NCBI GenBank assembly: GCA_000963575.1
Contig: CP011077.1
Span: forward strand, 1,674,001-1,738,000
Source: Klebsiella michiganensis
Lineage (GTDB): Bacteria; Pseudomonadota; Gammaproteobacteria; Enterobacterales; Enterobacteriaceae
DNA: 64,000 nt
Direction: 5' to 3'
The position numbers were made by a program, and so were the translations under genes. Shown one piece after another: positions 61,707 through 64,000 of this stretch (position 1 is its first letter; every line of letters begins with the position of its first letter). The notes under the pieces were generated by a model. That model was not told the origin of the DNA, made no database searches, and saw only the letters and a program-made list of their open reading frames with translations.

Positions 61707-62344
61707 TTAGGGGACTTCATCGTTATCTGGCCGTCACTGCGGTGGCGCTGATCCTGACCGGGTGTATTAATCGCGGCGAACAGCCTGCCCCGGTAGAAGA
61801 AGCTAAACCTGGCGTAGAGCAGCCTGCTCAGCCGGAACCCACTGTGCCAACGGTACCGACCGTGCCGACACAGCCTGGCCCTGTTGAACAACCAGAGCCA
61901 ACTATTCCGGCTCAGCCTAAGGTTCGCACCTACGACTGGAACAGCGCCATGCAGCCTATGGTCGGTAAAATGCTGCAGGCAGACGGCGTGACGCCGGGTA
62001 GCGTGTTGCTGGTGGACAGCGTCAATAACCGCACCAACGGCAGCCTGCAAACTAGCAGCGCGACGGAAGCCTTGCGTGGAGCACTAGCCAACAACAACAA
62101 GTTCACGCTGGTCTCTGCGCAGCAGCTCTCTATTGCTAAACAGCAGCTTGGGCTTTCCCCACAGGACAGCCTGGGCACGCGAAGCAAAGCGATTGGTATT
62201 GCGCGTAACACCGGCGCTCAGTACGTGCTCTACACCAACGCCAGCGGCAACGTGAACACGCCAACGCTGAAAATGCAGCTGATGCTGGTGCAAACTGGCG
62301 AAATCATCTGGTCGGGTAGCGGTGCTGTTCAGCAAACCAACTAA
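61703..62344 (+). CDS. lpoB: Penicillin-binding protein activator LpoB
   Basis: LpoB, with 213 residues as in E. coli, is an outer-membrane lipoprotein that activates PBP1B. It has lipobox I-L-T-G-C, a Pro/Glu-rich flexible stretch with P-T-V-P repeats (about 25–70), then the globular domain. It includes G-S-V-L-L-V-D-S-V-N-N-R-T-N-G-S-L, Q-L-G-L-S-P-Q-D-S-L-G-T-R-S and the tail T-G-E-I-I-W-S-G. The TTG start at 61703 is chosen because AAGGAG lies seven bases upstream and it gives the E. coli length. It overlaps ycfL by four bases. Confidence 0.95.
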   Translation: MIRGLHRYLAVTAVALILTGCINRGEQPAPVEEAKPGVEQPAQPEPTVPTVPTVPTQPGPVEQPEPTIPAQPKVRTYDWNSAMQPMVGKMLQADGVTPGSVLLVDSVNNRTNGSLQTSSATEALRGALANNNKFTLVSAQQLSIAKQQLGLSPQDSLGTRSKAIGIARNTGAQYVLYTNASGNVNTPTLKMQLMLVQTGEIIWSGSGAVQQTN

Positions 62345-63182
62345 AGCATCGCTCGATGCGGTAGTGACTCGATACCTTCCGGCGGCTCAGGCCGCCGGTT
62401 GTGTTTCTGCGCTCGAAGGGTTGAGCGGGACAAGTTACCGCGTGGAGACAGGGGCAGGCAGCTTCACGGCAAGAAAGCTACCGGAACAGCGTTTGCCGGG
62501 GATTTCCCTCCGGCGGCATCATCTCGCGCTCAGGCAGTTGCCTGCCGGTATTGCGCCCGAGCCCTGGTGTCTGGCGGAGGGCTGGCTGTTCACCCGCTGG
62601 CTTGACGGTGAGGTTTTGCCGAACCTGCCCCCGCTCACTGAATTAACGGGCTTATTGTATTATCTTCACAGGCAGAAACTGTTCGGCTGGCGGATAAGCC
62701 TGATCCCGCTGCTTGAGTTTTACTGGCAGGAAAGCGATCCGAACAGGAGAACCCTGGCCTGGCTGCGTGAATTAAAACGTCTGAAGCGGCGCAAGGAGCC
62801 CCGACCTCTTCGGCTGGCGCCTCTGCATATGGATATTCATGCGGGTAATCTGGTGCGGCAACCGGGCTATTGCCTGGGGCTTATAGACTGGGAATACGCC
62901 GGGGATGGCGATATTGCGCTGGAGCTGGCCGCTGTGCTGGCTGCAAACGCTGTCGACAGTGAAGCGCTGCTGGCCCTGTATGCTGCCCAGGCTTCCCTAA
63001 GCGTCGGCGCCCTTCGCCGGCAGGTTGCGCGCTGGCAGCCGTGGATGACGTTACTTATGGCGTCCTGGTATGAATGCCGCTGGCGGCAAACCGGGGAGCA
63101 CTATTTTATTACGCTGGCAGACGACGCGTGGCGCGCGCTGCGGGCGAGCAAACATCAGGAGAGAGAACTTTGGGCCCAGTAA
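62322..63182 (+). CDS. thiK: Thiamine kinase
   Basis: A 286-residue aminoglycoside-phosphotransferase-fold kinase that phosphorylates thiamine (E. coli ThiK, 274). The catalytic L-H-M-D-I-H-A-G-N-L (about 168–177) and metal-binding L-I-D-W-E-Y-A-G (about 187–194) are intact. The N-terminal third is divergent and the C-terminus longer. A GTG start at 62322, inside lpoB, is used; a later start is possible. Confidence 0.92.
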   Translation: MLFSKPTKASLDAVVTRYLPAAQAAGCVSALEGLSGTSYRVETGAGSFTARKLPEQRLPGISLRRHHLALRQLPAGIAPEPWCLAEGWLFTRWLDGEVLPNLPPLTELTGLLYYLHRQKLFGWRISLIPLLEFYWQESDPNRRTLAWLRELKRLKRRKEPRPLRLAPLHMDIHAGNLVRQPGYCLGLIDWEYAGDGDIALELAAVLAANAVDSEALLALYAAQASLSVGALRRQVARWQPWMTLLMASWYECRWRQTGEHYFITLADDAWRALRASKHQERELWAQ

Positions 63183-64000
63183 TGTTAGATGTGGCCGGCT
63201 TCGAGCTGGATGCTGAAGAACGTGAAATTTTGCAGCACCCGCTGGTGGGCGGTCTGATTCTTTTTACCCGCAACTACCACGATCCGGAGCAGCTTCGGGA
63301 ACTGGTGCGCCAGATCCGTGAGGCTTCGCGCAACCGTCTGGTTGTCGCCGTCGATCAGGAAGGCGGGCGCGTGCAGCGCTTCCGCGAAGGGTTTACCCGT
63401 CTGCCTGCGGCACAATCTTTTGCGGCACTTCGTGGCCTGGAGGAGGGCGGCAAGCTGGCGGCAGAGGCGGGCTGGCTGATGGCGAGCGAAATGATCGCCA
63501 TGGATATCGACATCAGCTTTGCGCCGGTGCTCGACATCGGGCACATCAGCGCGGCCATTGGGGAGCGTTCTTACCATGAAGATCCGGTGAAAGCCCTGGC
63601 GATGGCCACGCGTTTTATCGACGGGATGCATGCAGCTGGCATGAAAACTACCGGCAAACACTTCCCGGGACACGGGGCGGTCACCGCCGATTCCCACAAA
63701 GAGACGCCGCACGACCCGCGGCCGAAGGCGGAAATCCGCGAACATGATATGCGCATTTTTGCCTCGCTGATTAGCGAGCATAAGCTGGATGCCATCATGC
63801 CTGCCCACGTTATCTACGATGAAGTAGATCCTCGCCCGGCGAGCGGCTCCGAGTATTGGCTAAAAACGGTACTGCGCGGCGAGCTGGGTTTTGATGGCGT
63901 GATTTTCTCCGATGATTTGTCGATGGAAGGCGCGGCTATCATGGGCAGCTATGCCGAACGTGGTCAGGCATCGCTGGACGCCGGTTGCGATATGATCCTC
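63170..64000 (+). CDS. nagZ: Beta-N-acetylhexosaminidase NagZ (3' end outside window)
   Basis: NagZ removes N-acetylglucosamine from anhydro-muropeptides in peptidoglycan recycling and thereby supplies the AmpC-inducing signal. 277 codons are visible of about 341. The motif K-H-F-P-G-H-G-A-V-T-A-D-S-H-K-E (catalytic His) and S-D-D-L-S-M-E-G-A (catalytic Asp) are present. TTG start at 63170 inside thiK, with AGGAGAG upstream, gives the known N-terminus G-P-V-M-L-D-V. Confidence 0.97.
   Translation, partial: MGPVMLDVAGFELDAEEREILQHPLVGGLILFTRNYHDPEQLRELVRQIREASRNRLVVAVDQEGGRVQRFREGFTRLPAAQSFAALRGLEEGGKLAAEAGWLMASEMIAMDIDISFAPVLDIGHISAAIGERSYHEDPVKALAMATRFIDGMHAAGMKTTGKHFPGHGAVTADSHKETPHDPRPKAEIREHDMRIFASLISEHKLDAIMPAHVIYDEVDPRPASGSEYWLKTVLRGELGFDGVIFSDDLSMEGAAIMGSYAERGQASLDAGCDMIL

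Overview
The window is chromosomal DNA of a member of the Enterobacteriaceae. About 55 genes keep the order known from the Escherichia coli opgH–nagZ interval (around minute 24) and most proteins align closely with their E. coli namesakes. It is not E. coli or Salmonella: several blocks are added and grxB is missing from its usual place. I cannot name the genus from the sequence alone. No rRNA, tRNA or CRISPR array was seen.

Layout. 1–3370: end of opgH, yceK, msyB. 3371–8179: an AT-rich accessory island between msyB and mdtG, with a decayed serine recombinase, an IS3-family element with a broken transposase, a two-gene cassette (membrane protein plus DUF2971 protein), small unassigned ORFs and a hexanucleotide repeat. 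8180–22608: backbone mdtG, lpxL, trhO, yceI, yceJ, yceO, solA, bssS, dinI, pyrC, yceB, mdtH, rimJ, yceH, yceM, murJ. 22686–23168: an extra cold-shock-like gene. 23223–34771: the flagellar flgNMA / flgBCDEFGHIJ / flgKL block with two sigma-28 promoters. 34858–35742: a yoaG gene and two tandem yeaR paralogues behind a near-perfect NsrR site, placed between flgL and rne. 35917–40664: rne and the divergent rluC.

40770–47708 is a seven-gene block inserted between rluC and yceF. It contains a TonB-dependent receptor, a Crp/Fnr-type regulator with a C-x-C-x-C cluster, a periplasmic binding protein, a FecCD-type permease, an ABC ATPase, a cupin and a SAM-dependent methyltransferase. Fur-box-like sites precede both transcription units. 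It reads as a complete outer-to-inner-membrane uptake route for an iron or other metal chelate, with two small proteins that may process the ligand.

47727–64000 is backbone again: yceF, yceD, rpmF, the fatty-acid cluster plsX–fabH–fabD–fabG–acpP–fabF, pabC, mltG, tmk, holB, ycfH, ptsG, hinT, ycfL, lpoB, thiK and the start of nagZ.

The strongest candidates for undescribed biology are the uptake cluster at 40.8–47.7 kb and the membrane-protein/DUF2971 cassette at 5.1–7.0 kb. Functions are inferred from recognised families, motifs and gene order; no database search was possible.
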